From NCBI RefSeq assembly GCF_002939475.1, contig NZ_PKFQ01000001.1:992001-1056000 (forward strand): DNA of 64,000 bases, given 5' to 3'. Source of the DNA: Streptomyces cinnamoneus (GTDB taxonomy: Bacteria; Actinomycetota; Actinomycetes; Streptomycetales; Streptomycetaceae). The stretch's first letter is position 1, and every line of letters starts with the position of its first letter. Of this stretch, positions 1 to 8,582 are shown in pieces. Position numbers and translations under genes: made by a program. Below the pieces are notes generated by a model. The model saw only the letters and a list, made by a program, of their open reading frames with translations, did not search any database and was not told where the DNA came from.

Positions 1-880
1 GCCCGGGTTCGCGGCCCGCGGCGGTGAGGAACGCCAGCGGGTCGGTCTCCACGTCGAGGCAGCCCCGGCTGCCGCAGTGGCAGGGCAGGCCCGCGGGGTT
101 GACGGTCAGGTGCCCGACCTCCAGGGCGAGGCCCGAACTGCCGCTGTGCAGCCGCCCGTCGAGGACGAGCGCGCCGCCGACGCCCCGGTGCCCGGTGGCC
201 ACGCACAGCAGGTGACGGGCGCCCCGGCCCGCGCCGTGCCGGTGCTCGGCCAGCGCGGCGAGGTTGACGTCGTTGCCGGCGACGCCCCCGAGGGGAGCGC
301 CTCCCGGGTCCACCACCCCGCACTTGGCCAGGGCCTGGTGGAACAGATCGCGGACGGGGGCGCCGGCGGGCCAGGACAGGTGCAGCGGGTTGAGGGCCGT
401 GCCCTCCGGCTCCGCGACCGCCGAGGGCACCGCGAGGCCCGCGCCGAGGCAGCGCCGCCCGGTCTCGCGCAGCAGCCCGGCACCGGCCTCGACGACGGCG
501 TCGATGACGTGCGAGGGGTCGGCGGGAACCGTCATGCACCCGGGAGCGGTGGCGACCATCCGTCCGCCGAGGCCCACGAGGGCGGCGCGGAAGCCGTCGG
601 CGTGGATCTGCGCGGCGAGGACGACGGGACCGTTCGGCGCGATGGAGAGCCGGTGGGAGGGCCGTCCCTGGGAGCCGGCGGCCGCGCCCGGGCGGGCGTC
701 CACCTGGATCAGTCCGAGCGCTTCGAGCTCCGCGGCCACGGCTCCGGCGGTCGCCCGGGTCACCCCGAGTTCCGCCGTGAGCACGGCGCGCGTGGGGGCG
801 CGTCCGGTGTGCACGAGCTCCAGGGCCGGGCCGAGGGCGCCGCGGCCCCGCTCCAAACGTGTTGTCCGAGTCTGGGTCAC
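1..880 (-). CDS. ROK-family transcriptional repressor (3' end cut by window)
   Basis: The reading frame begins at a GTG at 880 and runs off the left edge, giving about 293 residues. The N-terminus carries a winged helix-turn-helix (AVLTAELGVTRATAGAV, about residues 29-45), followed by a ROK sugar-kinase-like domain. The ROK zinc motif CHCGSRGC is visible near the truncated end. This order (HTH then ROK) is that of NagC/Mlc/XylR-type repressors rather than of kinases. It is divergent from an MFS transporter whose start is only 17 bp away, so the repressor probably controls that transporter in response to a sugar or sugar-derived ligand. The ligand cannot be read from sequence. The start was chosen because the HTH begins soon after it and no other start lies nearby. 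Confidence 0.85.
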   Translation of the reverse strand, partial: MTQTRTTRLERGRGALGPALELVHTGRAPTRAVLTAELGVTRATAGAVAAELEALGLIQVDARPGAAAGSQGRPSHRLSIAPNGPVVLAAQIHADGFRAALVGLGGRMVATAPGCMTVPADPSHVIDAVVEAGAGLLRETGRRCLGAGLAVPSAVAEPEGTALNPLHLSWPAGAPVRDLFHQALAKCGVVDPGGAPLGGVAGNDVNLAALAEHRHGAGRGARHLLCVATGHRGVGGALVLDGRLHSGSSGLALEVGHLTVNPAGLPCHCGSRGCLDVETDPLAFLTAAGREPG

Positions 881-915
881 ACCCCTATTCTGACTTTGTG
901 CCGACGCTAAACAAA
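862..915. promoter_or_regulatory. Overlapping divergent promoters and candidate operator, ROK/MFS
   Basis: On the + strand TTGTCC (862-867) and TATTCT (886-891) are 18 bp apart and would start transcription at about 898, exactly the GTG of the MFS gene, suggesting a leaderless mRNA. On the - strand TTGTTT (910-915) and CAGAAT (887-892) are 17 bp apart and point at the repressor's GTG at 880. A 21-bp interrupted palindrome, TTTGT-11-ACAAA (895-915), covers the MFS start codon and is a plausible operator for the ROK protein. The boxes are read directly; their function is inferred. Confidence 0.4.
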
Positions 916-2121
916 ATACGGACGGCCCTTTCCCGGGAACGAGGTCCCCTCGCGGGCGATCCCGGGCTCCGCCGCCTCCGAACCGCCCTGACCCTCTTCT
1001 TCGCCCTCGACGGCTTCCTCTTCGCCGGCTGGGTGGTCCGCATCCCCGCGATCAAGGAACAGACCGGCGCCTCGGCCGGTGCGCTCGGGCTCGCCCTGCT
1101 CGGCGTGTCGGGCGGGGCCGTCGCGACCATGATGATGACCGGACGCCTGTGCCGGCGCTTCGGCACCCACCCGGTGACGGTCGCCGCGGGTGCCCTGATG
1201 TCCCTGTCCATCGCCCTGCCGCCGCTCACCCACTCCGCCCTCGCCCTCGGCCTGGTCCTGCTCTGCTTCGGGGCCGCGTACGGCGGCCTGAACGTGGCCA
1301 TGAACAGCGCCGCCGTGGACCTCGTCGCGGCGCTGCGCCGACCGGTGATGCCCAGCTTCCACGCCGCGTTCAGCGTCGGCGGGATGCTCGGCGCCGGGCT
1401 CGGCGGACTCGTGGCCGGCCAGCTGTCCGCCACCCGCCACCTGCTGGTCCTGACCGCCGTGGGGCTCGCCGTGGCCGCGGCGGCGGGCCGTACGCTCCTC
1501 GCCCACCCGGCGCCGCGCCTCCCCGGGGCACCGGCCGCCCCCGGGCGGGCGGAGGACGGGGCCCGGACCTCCGGCCGCGACCGCCGGCTGGTGGCCGTCT
1601 TCGGCCTGATCGCCCTGTGCACGGCCTACGGAGAGGGGGCGCTCGCCGACTGGGGCGCGCTCCACCTCGAACAGGACCTGGCCGCCCACGCGGGTGTCGC
1701 CGCGGTCGGCTACTCCGTCTTCGCGCTCGCCATGACCGTCGGCCGGCTCACCGGCACCGCGCTCCTCGAACGCCTCGGCCAGACACGCGTGCTGGTGGCG
1801 GGCGGCCTCACCGCCGCGCTGGGCATGCTGCTCGGCTCGCTGGCCCCGACGGTGTGGGCGGCGCTCGCCGGCTTCGCCGTCACCGGGCTCGGGCTGGCCA
1901 ACATCTTCCCCGTCGCGGTCGGCCGGGCCGGCGAGCTGACGGGACCGGCCGGCGTGGCCGCCGCCTCCACCTTCGGCTACGGCGGCATGCTGCTGGGCCC
2001 GCCGGCCATCGGCTTCCTCGCGGACTGGTTCTCGCTGCCGGTGGCGCTCACCACGGTCGCGGGCCTCGCGGGGGCGGCGGCCCTGATCGCGTACGCGACG
2101 CGGGGCGCGGTCCGGCGGTGA
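898..2121 (+). CDS. MFS transporter
   Basis: A 407-residue polytopic membrane protein of the major facilitator superfamily. Translation shows about 12 hydrophobic segments, beginning with LTLFFALDGFLFAGWVV, and a cytoplasmic-loop motif GRLCRRFG after segment 2 that fits the MFS loop 2-3 signature. A central hydrophilic loop (about residues 205-225, RLPGAPAAPGRAEDGARTSG) separates the two halves. The nearest resemblance is to YbjJ-like/sugar-efflux MFS proteins. The substrate is unknown, but the divergent ROK repressor suggests a sugar-related compound. GTG 898 was chosen because it is the only start just before the first membrane segment and it coincides with the predicted transcription start. 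Confidence 0.85.
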   Translation: MPTLNKIRTALSRERGPLAGDPGLRRLRTALTLFFALDGFLFAGWVVRIPAIKEQTGASAGALGLALLGVSGGAVATMMMTGRLCRRFGTHPVTVAAGALMSLSIALPPLTHSALALGLVLLCFGAAYGGLNVAMNSAAVDLVAALRRPVMPSFHAAFSVGGMLGAGLGGLVAGQLSATRHLLVLTAVGLAVAAAAGRTLLAHPAPRLPGAPAAPGRAEDGARTSGRDRRLVAVFGLIALCTAYGEGALADWGALHLEQDLAAHAGVAAVGYSVFALAMTVGRLTGTALLERLGQTRVLVAGGLTAALGMLLGSLAPTVWAALAGFAVTGLGLANIFPVAVGRAGELTGPAGVAAASTFGYGGMLLGPPAIGFLADWFSLPVALTTVAGLAGAAALIAYATRGAVRR

Positions 2122-2145
2122 CACCATGGACGGGCGGGAAAGGGG

Positions 2146-3048
2146 GTGCGGGCCGAGGTGAACGACGGACGCGAGCAGTGGTGGTGCGCGGGCCTGCGCT
2201 GGAGCGGGGAGGACCCGGCCCTGCTGTGGCGGCACCCCGGCCACGGTGAGCGCCTCTCCCCGCTCCCGCCGGGGCGGCCGCTGGCGTTCAGCACCGGTGA
2301 CCGCCGCCGCTGCACGGGAGTGCGCAGGAACGGCCGTCACACGCCCTGCCCGGACCACGCGGAGGTGCCGGCGACGGCGGTGTCCTCGCAGTGCCCGCAG
2401 TGCGCCCGTCTGGACCGCTCGTACTCGGTGGCCTCCGACACCGCCGTCGACGACCCGCGCCCCTACGACGTCTACCTCGCCTGGTTCGCCCCCGGCCTGA
2501 TCAAGGTCGGCATCACCGCCGCCGAACGGGAGGGGGCGCGGTTGCTCGAACAGGCGGCGCTGTCCTCCGCGTTGCTGGGCCGCGGGCCGCTGATGGCGGC
2601 CCGCCGGGCGGAGGCGGTGCTGGGTGCGGCGCTGGCGGTGCCGGACCGCTTCCCCTACGCGGCCAAACGGGCGGCCCGCCATCCCCTGCCGGCGCGGGAG
2701 CGCAGGACCTCGGAGCTCGCCGCCCTGCACGAGCGGGCGAGGGCGCTCGCGCCGGAGTCCCTGGCCGTGCGGGACTTCGCCCCCGTGCACCACGACCGGG
2801 TGTTCCACCTGGACCGGCTCCGGCCCGGCTACGGCGTGGTCCGGCTCGCCCCGGGGCGCACGGTGGCGGGCCGGGTGGCGGCGGTGGCCGGCCCCGACGT
2901 GTATCTGGACACGCCGGACGGCCAGCTGCTGCTCGTCGACGCCCGGCAACTGGCGGGCTGGTCCCTGTCGGCGGCCGCGCCGGACGCGGGGACGACCGCG
3001 GAGGTGCACACCCCGGAGAGCGCGGAACCGCCGGAGGCCCTCTTCTGA
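2146..3048 (+). CDS. DUF2797 family protein
   Basis: About 300 residues. It matches the conserved actinobacterial DUF2797 family: a tryptophan-rich N-terminus (WWCAGLRW), a four-cysteine zinc-type cluster (one C before TGVRRNGRHTPC, then CPQC) at about residues 55-90, the core DVYLAWFAPGLIKVGIT, and a less conserved C-terminal half. Function is not established for the family. The start is uncertain: GTG 2146 abuts AAGGGGG, whereas GTG 2158 has that purine tract at a better distance, giving 296 residues. It follows the MFS gene by 24 bp on the same strand and could be co-transcribed. Its stop codon lies inside the left arm of a strong hairpin. Confidence 0.8.
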   Translation: MRAEVNDGREQWWCAGLRWSGEDPALLWRHPGHGERLSPLPPGRPLAFSTGDRRRCTGVRRNGRHTPCPDHAEVPATAVSSQCPQCARLDRSYSVASDTAVDDPRPYDVYLAWFAPGLIKVGITAAEREGARLLEQAALSSALLGRGPLMAARRAEAVLGAALAVPDRFPYAAKRAARHPLPARERRTSELAALHERARALAPESLAVRDFAPVHHDRVFHLDRLRPGYGVVRLAPGRTVAGRVAAVAGPDVYLDTPDGQLLLVDARQLAGWSLSAAAPDAGTTAEVHTPESAEPPEALF

Positions 3049-3074
3049 GGGCCGGCGGATCCGGCCCTCAGAAG
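3042..3074. terminator. Bidirectional terminator hairpin
   Basis: A perfect 14-bp stem (CTTCTGAGGGCCGG at 3042-3055 and its complement at 3061-3074) with a 5-nt loop sits between two convergent genes. It includes the stop codon of the DUF2797 gene and lies 8 bp beyond the stop of the opposing reductase gene. Confidence 0.8.
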
Positions 3075-3081
3075 AAACGGA

Positions 3082-4296
3082 TCACCGGTCCATGGCCGAC
3101 AGCGCGCGCCGGGCCAGCGGGTGGGTCCGCACGATCTCGGCGAGCGTCGTCGAGCCCCGCACGACGCGGGCGAACGCGTGCCAGGCCGGCCTGAACCCGG
3201 TGACGGCGGCGTGGATGAGACCGGGACGGCGCTCGAAGAGGGTGAGCATGCGGCGGCCGACGCCCATCTCGACGCCCAGCCCGGCCTTGATGGCGAAGGC
3301 GTAGTTGAGCGCCTGGCGGCGGGCGTCCACCGCGTCCTGGGCCTCGGCGATCCGCACGGCCCACTCCCCCGCCAGGCGCCCCGAGCGCAGGGCGAAGGAG
3401 ATGCCCTCGCGGGTCCACGGCTCCAGCAGACCGGCCGCGTCACCGCACACGATCACGCGTCCGCGCGAGAGCGGGGAGTCGTCGGCGCGGCAGCGGGTCA
3501 GGTGCCCGGAGGAGATGCTCGGCTCGAAACCCGCCAGCCCCAGCCGGGCGATGAAGTCCTCCAGGTAGCGCTTGGTGCCGGCGCCGTCGCCCCGCGCCGA
3601 GATGACCCCGACGGTCAGCGTGTCGCCCTTGGGGAAGACCCACCCGTAGCTCCCCGGAATGGGCCCCCAGTCGATCAGTACCCGCCCGGCCCAGTCCTCG
3701 GCGACGGTCGGCGGCACCGGGATCTCCGCCTCCAGACCGAGGTCCACCTGTTCGAGCTTCACCCCGACGTGTGCCCCTATGCGGCCGGCGCTGCCGTCGG
3801 CGCCCACCACGGCCCGGGCCAGCACCGTGCTGCCGTCACCGAGGACGACGGCGACGGTGCGCCGGTCGGGCACGGCCGGACCGTGCTGCTCCACCTTGGA
3901 GACGGTCACCCCGGTGCGCACCTCGGCGCCCGCGGCGCGGGCGGCCTCGACCAGGCCCGCGTCGAACTCGGGGCGGTTGATGAGACCGAAGAGCATCCGC
4001 TTCGAACGGCGGGTGCGCGTCAGCTTGCCGTTGAGCGAGAAGGTCACGGCGTGGACCCGGTCGCGCAACGGCAGTTGGAAACCGGGCGGCAGCGCGTCCC
4101 GGGACGGGCCGATGATGCCGCCGCCACAGGTCTTGTAGCGTGGCAGCTCGGCCTTCTCCAGCAACAGGACCCGACGGCCCCCGGCGGCCGCGGCGTGGGC
4201 GGCGGACGCCCCGGCGGGCCCGCCGCCCACCACCACGACGTCCCACACAGGCTCGGTCACGTCGTCCCGGCCCGCTTCTGCGTTGTCGCTGCTCAC
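3082..4296 (-). CDS. Geranylgeranyl reductase family flavoprotein
   Basis: A 404-residue FAD-dependent oxidoreductase of the geranylgeranyl reductase/UbiH-like family. The Rossmann FAD motif VVVVGGGPAGASAA begins near residue 18, followed by the family motif KTCGGGI and the second FAD motif VCGDAAGLLEPWTREGI in the C-terminal half. Such enzymes saturate isoprenoid side chains of quinones or lipids; in actinomycetes the related MenJ-type enzymes act on menaquinone, so that is one plausible substrate. GTG 4296 was chosen because GGGAG lies about 10 nt upstream and the Rossmann fold follows directly. Upstream in-frame codons encode low-complexity sequence unlike the family. Confidence 0.8.
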   Translation of the reverse strand: MSSDNAEAGRDDVTEPVWDVVVVGGGPAGASAAHAAAAGGRRVLLLEKAELPRYKTCGGGIIGPSRDALPPGFQLPLRDRVHAVTFSLNGKLTRTRRSKRMLFGLINRPEFDAGLVEAARAAGAEVRTGVTVSKVEQHGPAVPDRRTVAVVLGDGSTVLARAVVGADGSAGRIGAHVGVKLEQVDLGLEAEIPVPPTVAEDWAGRVLIDWGPIPGSYGWVFPKGDTLTVGVISARGDGAGTKRYLEDFIARLGLAGFEPSISSGHLTRCRADDSPLSRGRVIVCGDAAGLLEPWTREGISFALRSGRLAGEWAVRIAEAQDAVDARRQALNYAFAIKAGLGVEMGVGRRMLTLFERRPGLIHAAVTGFRPAWHAFARVVRGSTTLAEIVRTHPLARRALSAMDR

Positions 4297-4484
4297 CTGT
4301 GCTTCTACTCCCGCTCGATCACCGGCTGTCGCTACCGCCCGCATCCTACGACCCGCCGTCCGGCGGCCGACCGGGGGAAGACCGCGAGCGGACCACCCGG
4401 CGCACGCCCGCGCGGGCCATGACAGGATCGTCGGGCAATCGCCCGTACGTACGGACATAACGCCGCGCCCCCAAGGAGCGTTCC

Positions 4485-5870
4485 ATGGACACGTCCTCGA
4501 CCACGCAGCCGGATCCGGCCGCGCTCGCGACGACCGTCGCCTCGCTGCAACCCCGCGCCCTGGCCGAGCTGGCCGAGCTGGTGGCCTTCAAGTCGGTCGC
4601 GGACGAGGCGCAGTTCCCCCGGAGCGAGTGCGAGGCCGCCGCGGACTGGGTGGCCGGAGCGCTGCGCGCCGAGGGCTTCGAGGACGTGGCCCTGCTCGAC
4701 ACCCCCGACGGCACCCAGTCCGTCTACGGCCACCTCGCCGGCCCCGCCGGCGCCCCGACGGTCCTCCTCTACGCGCACTACGACGTGCAGCCGCCCCTGA
4801 ACGAGGACGCCTGGATCTCCCCGCCCTTCGAGCTGACCGAGCGCGACGGCCGCTGGTACGGGCGGGGCGCCGCCGACTGCAAGGGCGGCTTCATCATGCA
4901 CCTGACCGCCCTGCGGGCGCTCAAGGAGCACGGCGGCGTACCGGTCGGCGTCAAGGTCATCGTCGAGGGCTCGGAGGAGCAGGGCACGGGCGGCCTGGAG
5001 CGGTACGCCGAGGCGCACCCCGAGCTGCTGGCCGCCGACGCCATCGTCATCGGCGACGCCGGGAACTTCCGCGTGGGCCTGCCGACCGTGACGGCGACCC
5101 TGCGCGGCATGACCATGGTCCGCGTCCAGGTGGACACGCTGGAGGGCAACCTGCACTCCGGCCAGTTCGGCGGTGCGGCCCCCGACGCGCTGGCCGCGCT
5201 GATCCGCGTCCTCGACTCGCTGCGGGCCGAGGACGGCTCGACGACGGTCGACGGCCTGACCGCCGCCCAGGAATGGGAGGGCCTGCAGTACGGCGAGGAC
5301 GCGTTCCGCCAGGACGCCAAGGTCCTCGACGGCGTCTCTCTCATCGGTTCCGGCACGGTGGCCGACCGGATCTGGGCCCGCCCGGCCGTCACCGTCATCG
5401 GCATCGACTGCCCGCCGGTCGTCGGCGCCACCCCCTCCGTCCAGGCCGGTGCCCGCGCCCTGATCAGCCTGCGCGTCCCGCCGGGCCAGGACGCAGCGGA
5501 GGCGACGAAGCTCCTGACGGCGCACCTCCAGGCGCACACGCCCTGGAACGCCCGCGTCACCGTGGACCAGGTGGGCCAGGGCCAGCCGTTCCAGGCCGAC
5601 ACCAGCAGCCCGGCCTACGCGTCGATGGCGGAGGCCATGCGCATCGCCTACCCGGGCGAGGAGATGCAGACCGCCGGCATGGGCGGCTCGATCCCGCTGT
5701 GCAACACGCTGGCGTCGCTGTACCCGGAGACGGAGATCCTCCTGATCGGTCTGAGCGAGCCGGAGGCCCAGATCCACGCGGTGAACGAGAGCGTCTCGCC
5801 GGAGGAGCTGGAGCGCCTGTCCCTGGCGGAGGCGCTGTTCCTGACGAAGTACGCGGCGGGAAAGCACTGA
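4485..5870 (+). CDS. M20 family dipeptidase
   Basis: A 461-residue zinc aminoacyl-histidine-type dipeptidase. The metal and catalytic motifs of M20 peptidases are intact: YAHYDVQP (metal His/Asp), GRGAADCKGG (bridging Asp), EGSEEQGTGG (catalytic and metal Glu pair) and a C-terminal GMGGSIPLC. A dimerisation domain starting around residue 190 (AGNFRVGLPTVTATLRGM) is present. It is cytoplasmic and likely recycles di- and tripeptides. AAGGAGCG (about 4471-4478) precedes the ATG at a good distance. Divergent from the reductase gene and convergent with the NUDIX gene. Confidence 0.9.
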   Translation: MDTSSTTQPDPAALATTVASLQPRALAELAELVAFKSVADEAQFPRSECEAAADWVAGALRAEGFEDVALLDTPDGTQSVYGHLAGPAGAPTVLLYAHYDVQPPLNEDAWISPPFELTERDGRWYGRGAADCKGGFIMHLTALRALKEHGGVPVGVKVIVEGSEEQGTGGLERYAEAHPELLAADAIVIGDAGNFRVGLPTVTATLRGMTMVRVQVDTLEGNLHSGQFGGAAPDALAALIRVLDSLRAEDGSTTVDGLTAAQEWEGLQYGEDAFRQDAKVLDGVSLIGSGTVADRIWARPAVTVIGIDCPPVVGATPSVQAGARALISLRVPPGQDAAEATKLLTAHLQAHTPWNARVTVDQVGQGQPFQADTSSPAYASMAEAMRIAYPGEEMQTAGMGGSIPLCNTLASLYPETEILLIGLSEPEAQIHAVNESVSPEELERLSLAEALFLTKYAAGKH

Positions 5871-5924
5871 ACCCACCCGGCTGAACCACCGTGCAAGCGC
5901 CCGCGACGGCGGAAGGCCACGTGA

Positions 5925-6054
5925 GGGGGCGGGGCGGGGAGGACCCTGACAGGGGGCGTGAAGCGGTTTCGCGGGCGGTGCCGGGTGCGGGGGAAACGGG
6001 GGGCGAGACCCGCGAAGTCGCAGCCCTCAGAAGGGCCCTCCCCGCCCCGCCCCC
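5925..6054. repeat. 18-bp perfect inverted repeat with G-rich arm
   Basis: The arms lie at 5925-5942 (G-rich, 5'-GGGGGCGGGGCGGGGAGG) and 6037-6054 (its exact complement), separated by 94 bp, within the 231-bp gap between two convergent genes. The left arm plus the GGGGG at 5952 gives four G-runs that could form a G-quadruplex. It may act as a bidirectional transcription stop. Nothing coding was recognised in this gap. Confidence 0.6.
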
Positions 6055-6101
6055 GGCCCCGCGCCGGCAGGGCGCACACCCGGCGGGCGGTACCCGGGGG
6101 G

Positions 6102-7139
6102 TCACCCCACCGGCACGCCGCCCTCAAGGTTGAGCGGCATCCCCCGCTCCCGGGCGCGCAGCGCCCACCGCAGCCGGTTCAGCCGCACCGGCGGCAACAT
6201 CGTCGAGGCCTCGTCCTCGGTGACGAACCGCCACCCCCGCAGCTCGGCCCCCGGCAACAGCAGCCGCTCCGCGTCGGCCGTGTTCAGCCGGCCGCCGTCG
6301 AACAGGAAGCGCAGCCCGCCGAAGCCGGGCGGCTTGGGCGGCTCCCAGTCGACGACCAGCAACCGCGGCACGGAGGTGAGTTCGATGCCGATCTCCTCGG
6401 CCACCTCCCGCATGCCCGCACGGGCGGGTGCCTCACCGGGCTCCACGACACCGCCGGGGAACTCCCAGCCGGGCTTGTAGGTCGGGTCGACGAGCAGCAC
6501 CCGGTCGTGCTCGTCGAAGAGCAGCACACCGGAGGCGAGGGTCTCCGCGGTCGGTTCGGGGGTCTGGACGATCGGGCAGACACCGGCGGTGCCGGTGCGT
6601 ATGGCCTCGGCGACGCGTTCGGCCGTCTCCCGCGGCGTGAGCCGGCTGTTGTCGACGCCGAAGGCGTCGGCGGTCAGCCAGGGCAGCGCCTCGCGGTACG
6701 GCTGGACGTGGTCGCGCGCCCACTGCCGGACGGACTCGCTGCGCGCGGGGTCGTCCGCGAACTCCACCCGCCCCTCGATGCGTTGGCGCAGGATCGTTTC
6801 ATCGGTGTTCAGCAGGATGTGCCTGACCCGGATCCGCCGGGCGGCCAGGCCGCCGAAGACCTCGTCGCGATACTCCTGCCGCAGCAGCGTCATCGGCACG
6901 ATGAGCACCCCGCCGAGCTCCGCGAGGAGTGCCGCCGCCGTGTCCACAACCATGCGCCGCCAGATGGGCAGGTCCTGGTAGTCGTCGACCTCCCCCCTCC
7001 GCTTGGGCGGTAGGAGGTGCCGCAGCGCCCCGCCGGTCACCTCGGGGTCGTAGAGGTTGCTGTCCGGGACGAGTTCGGCCAGTTCCCTGGCCGCGCTGGT
7101 CTTCCCGCCACTGAACGCGCCGTTCAGCCAGACGATCAC
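6102..7139 (-). CDS. P-loop kinase-like/NUDIX hydrolase fusion
   Basis: A 345-residue two-domain protein. The N-terminal half is an AAA/kinase-like NTPase with Walker A GAFSGGKTS (G7, G12, K13, T14), a ribonucleoside-kinase-type core and a lid region (TDETILRQRIEGR). The C-terminal half is a NUDIX domain with the complete box GVVEPGEAPARAGMREVAEEIGI. NUDIX enzymes hydrolyse nucleoside diphosphates linked to another group; the N-terminal domain resembles small-molecule kinases, so coupled phosphorylation/hydrolysis is possible, but the substrate is unknown. GTG 7139 follows a GGGGGG purine tract and immediately precedes the P-loop strand. Confidence 0.85.
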   Translation of the reverse strand: MIVWLNGAFSGGKTSAARELAELVPDSNLYDPEVTGGALRHLLPPKRRGEVDDYQDLPIWRRMVVDTAAALLAELGGVLIVPMTLLRQEYRDEVFGGLAARRIRVRHILLNTDETILRQRIEGRVEFADDPARSESVRQWARDHVQPYREALPWLTADAFGVDNSRLTPRETAERVAEAIRTGTAGVCPIVQTPEPTAETLASGVLLFDEHDRVLLVDPTYKPGWEFPGGVVEPGEAPARAGMREVAEEIGIELTSVPRLLVVDWEPPKPPGFGGLRFLFDGGRLNTADAERLLLPGAELRGWRFVTEDEASTMLPPVRLNRLRWALRARERGMPLNLEGGVPVG

Positions 7140-7492
7140 GGTTCCCCCCTTCTCCGAGGCCCCCTGTGACGTTCCGCGCCCGGAACACCGTGGCCGCCAA
7201 CACCTTGCCACGGAAACGTGTGCGAGCGGCATGGGGCCCCGCGCGGGGAAGGCGGAGACCTGACGGGAACGCGTCACACGGAGCGGCACACGAGAAGCAC
7301 CCCGAACGGCGACGACCGGCCCCACCGCGACCGCACACGGCAGCGTGCCCGGCCCCACCACCGCGACCCGCAAGACAACGCGACGCCGAAGGACAACGCG
7401 GCACCAGGCAGCGCCACTCCGCCGAGCAGCACCACAGCACTGAGCGGCACCACACCGCTGAGCAGCACCGCAGCGCACCCGACGCGACCGCG
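7140..7492. other. 353-bp intergenic region
   Basis: No gene recognised. It separates the NUDIX fusion from the upstream ROK kinase on the same strand. It contains TTCC-GCGCCC-GGAA near 7170 and the degenerate 18-bp tandem repeat listed separately. The hydrophobic minus-strand frame here is produced by that repeat. Confidence 0.6.
7410..7481. repeat. Degenerate 18-bp tandem repeat, about 4 units
   Basis: Units start at 7410, 7428, 7446 and 7464, with consensus near AGCACCACACCGCTGAGC. The middle two agree at 15 of 18 positions, the first two at 13 of 18, and the last is decayed. Intergenic, between two minus-strand genes. Confidence 0.65.
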
Positions 7493-8506
7493 TCACCCCG
7501 CGGCGGAGGTCCCCCACAACTCCACACTCCCCGCCGCGGCGGCCGCCGCGCCGACCAGGCCCGCGTCGGAGCCGAGCCGGGCGGGGAGGACCTCGACGCC
7601 CGAGGCGAAGGAGAGGGTCGCGTAGTCGCGCAGTCGTGACCGCAACGGGCCGAACAGCACGTCCCCGGCACCGGCGACGCCCCCGCCTATGACCGCCACC
7701 TCGATCTCCACCAGCGCCGCCGTGGCGGCGATCCCGGCGGCCAGCGCCTGCGCGGCCCGTGCGAAGGAGGCCAGGGCGACCGGGTCGCCCGCCCGCGCGG
7801 CCACCGCGACGGCCTCCGCGCTGGCGTCACCGTCCGGGCCGGGGCGCCAGCCGTCCGCCACGGCCCGGCGTGCGATGTTGGGGCCGCTCGCGATGCGTTC
7901 GACGCAGCCCCGGGCACCGCAGGGGCAGGGGGCGCCGTCCAGGTCGACGCTGATGTGCCCGATGTGCCCCGCGTTGCCCGTGGGTCCGGCATGCAGGCGG
8001 CCGCCGAGCACCAGACCGCCGCCGACGCCGGTGGAGACGACCATGCACAGGGCGTTGTCCCGGCCCCGGGCCGCCCCCTGCCAGTGCTCCGCCGCCGTCA
8101 TCGCCACCCCGTCGCCGACCAGCACCACCGGCAGCCCGCCGGTGTGCCGGGCCACCTCGGCGACCAGGGGAAACCCCCGCCAGCCGGGCACGTTGACGGG
8201 ACTGACGGTGCCGGCCACGGCGTCCACCGGCCCGGCGCTCCCGATGCCCACGGCCCGTACGCGGGGCCAGAGCGGGGAGCGGAGCAGCTCGCCGAGGACG
8301 GCGGCCACCGCCCCCATGACCGTCGCGCCGTCCTCCCGGGCGGGGGTCGCCCGCCGGGCGCGGACGAGCAGCCGTCCGTCCCCGGCCACCAACGCCCCGG
8401 CGATCTTGGTGCCGCCGATGTCGAGCGCGGCGACGAGGTCGCCCGAGGGCGGACGGGCACAGTCGCCCGAGTCGGGGCGGACGGCGTCGCCCGGGTCGGT
8501 GTCCAC
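7493..8506 (-). CDS. ROK family sugar kinase (glucokinase-like)
   Basis: A 337-residue ROK protein without an N-terminal HTH, so a kinase rather than a repressor. The ATP-binding motif AALDIGGTKIAGA lies near residue 27. The ROK signature region GNAGHIGHISVDLDGAPC and the zinc motif CPCGARGC-E are intact, as is a C-terminal IGGGVAGAGD. Likely phosphorylates glucose, N-acetylglucosamine or a related sugar. GTG 8506 is preceded by AGGAGAG. Divergent from a LacI-family regulator with a perfect 12-bp palindrome between them, so the kinase may be in that regulator's regulon. Confidence 0.85.
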   Translation of the reverse strand: MDTDPGDAVRPDSGDCARPPSGDLVAALDIGGTKIAGALVAGDGRLLVRARRATPAREDGATVMGAVAAVLGELLRSPLWPRVRAVGIGSAGPVDAVAGTVSPVNVPGWRGFPLVAEVARHTGGLPVVLVGDGVAMTAAEHWQGAARGRDNALCMVVSTGVGGGLVLGGRLHAGPTGNAGHIGHISVDLDGAPCPCGARGCVERIASGPNIARRAVADGWRPGPDGDASAEAVAVAARAGDPVALASFARAAQALAAGIAATAALVEIEVAVIGGGVAGAGDVLFGPLRSRLRDYATLSFASGVEVLPARLGSDAGLVGAAAAAAGSVELWGTSAAG

Positions 8507-8570
8507 GGTGGCGTTCTCTCCTGGTCGGCGGCGGCGAAACGGCTCTGCGCCCGTCAGTCTCCCCAGTCAT

Positions 8571-8582
8571 GACAACGTTGTC
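8571..8582. promoter_or_regulatory. Candidate LacI-family operator
   Basis: GACAACGTTGTC is a perfect 12-bp palindrome with the central CG typical of LacI-family operators. It lies between the ROK kinase and the lacI-type gene, 8 bp upstream of a TATGCT (8590-8595) that could be the regulator gene's -10 box. Autoregulation and control of the kinase are inferred. Confidence 0.55.

Noticed and set aside
907..3009. 700-residue open frame on the minus strand
   Set aside because: Low-complexity Gly/Arg/Gln shadow of the MFS and DUF2797 genes; typical of high-GC antisense frames.
7274..7468. Hydrophobic 64-residue minus-strand frame
   Set aside because: Produced by the 18-bp tandem repeat; no start site.
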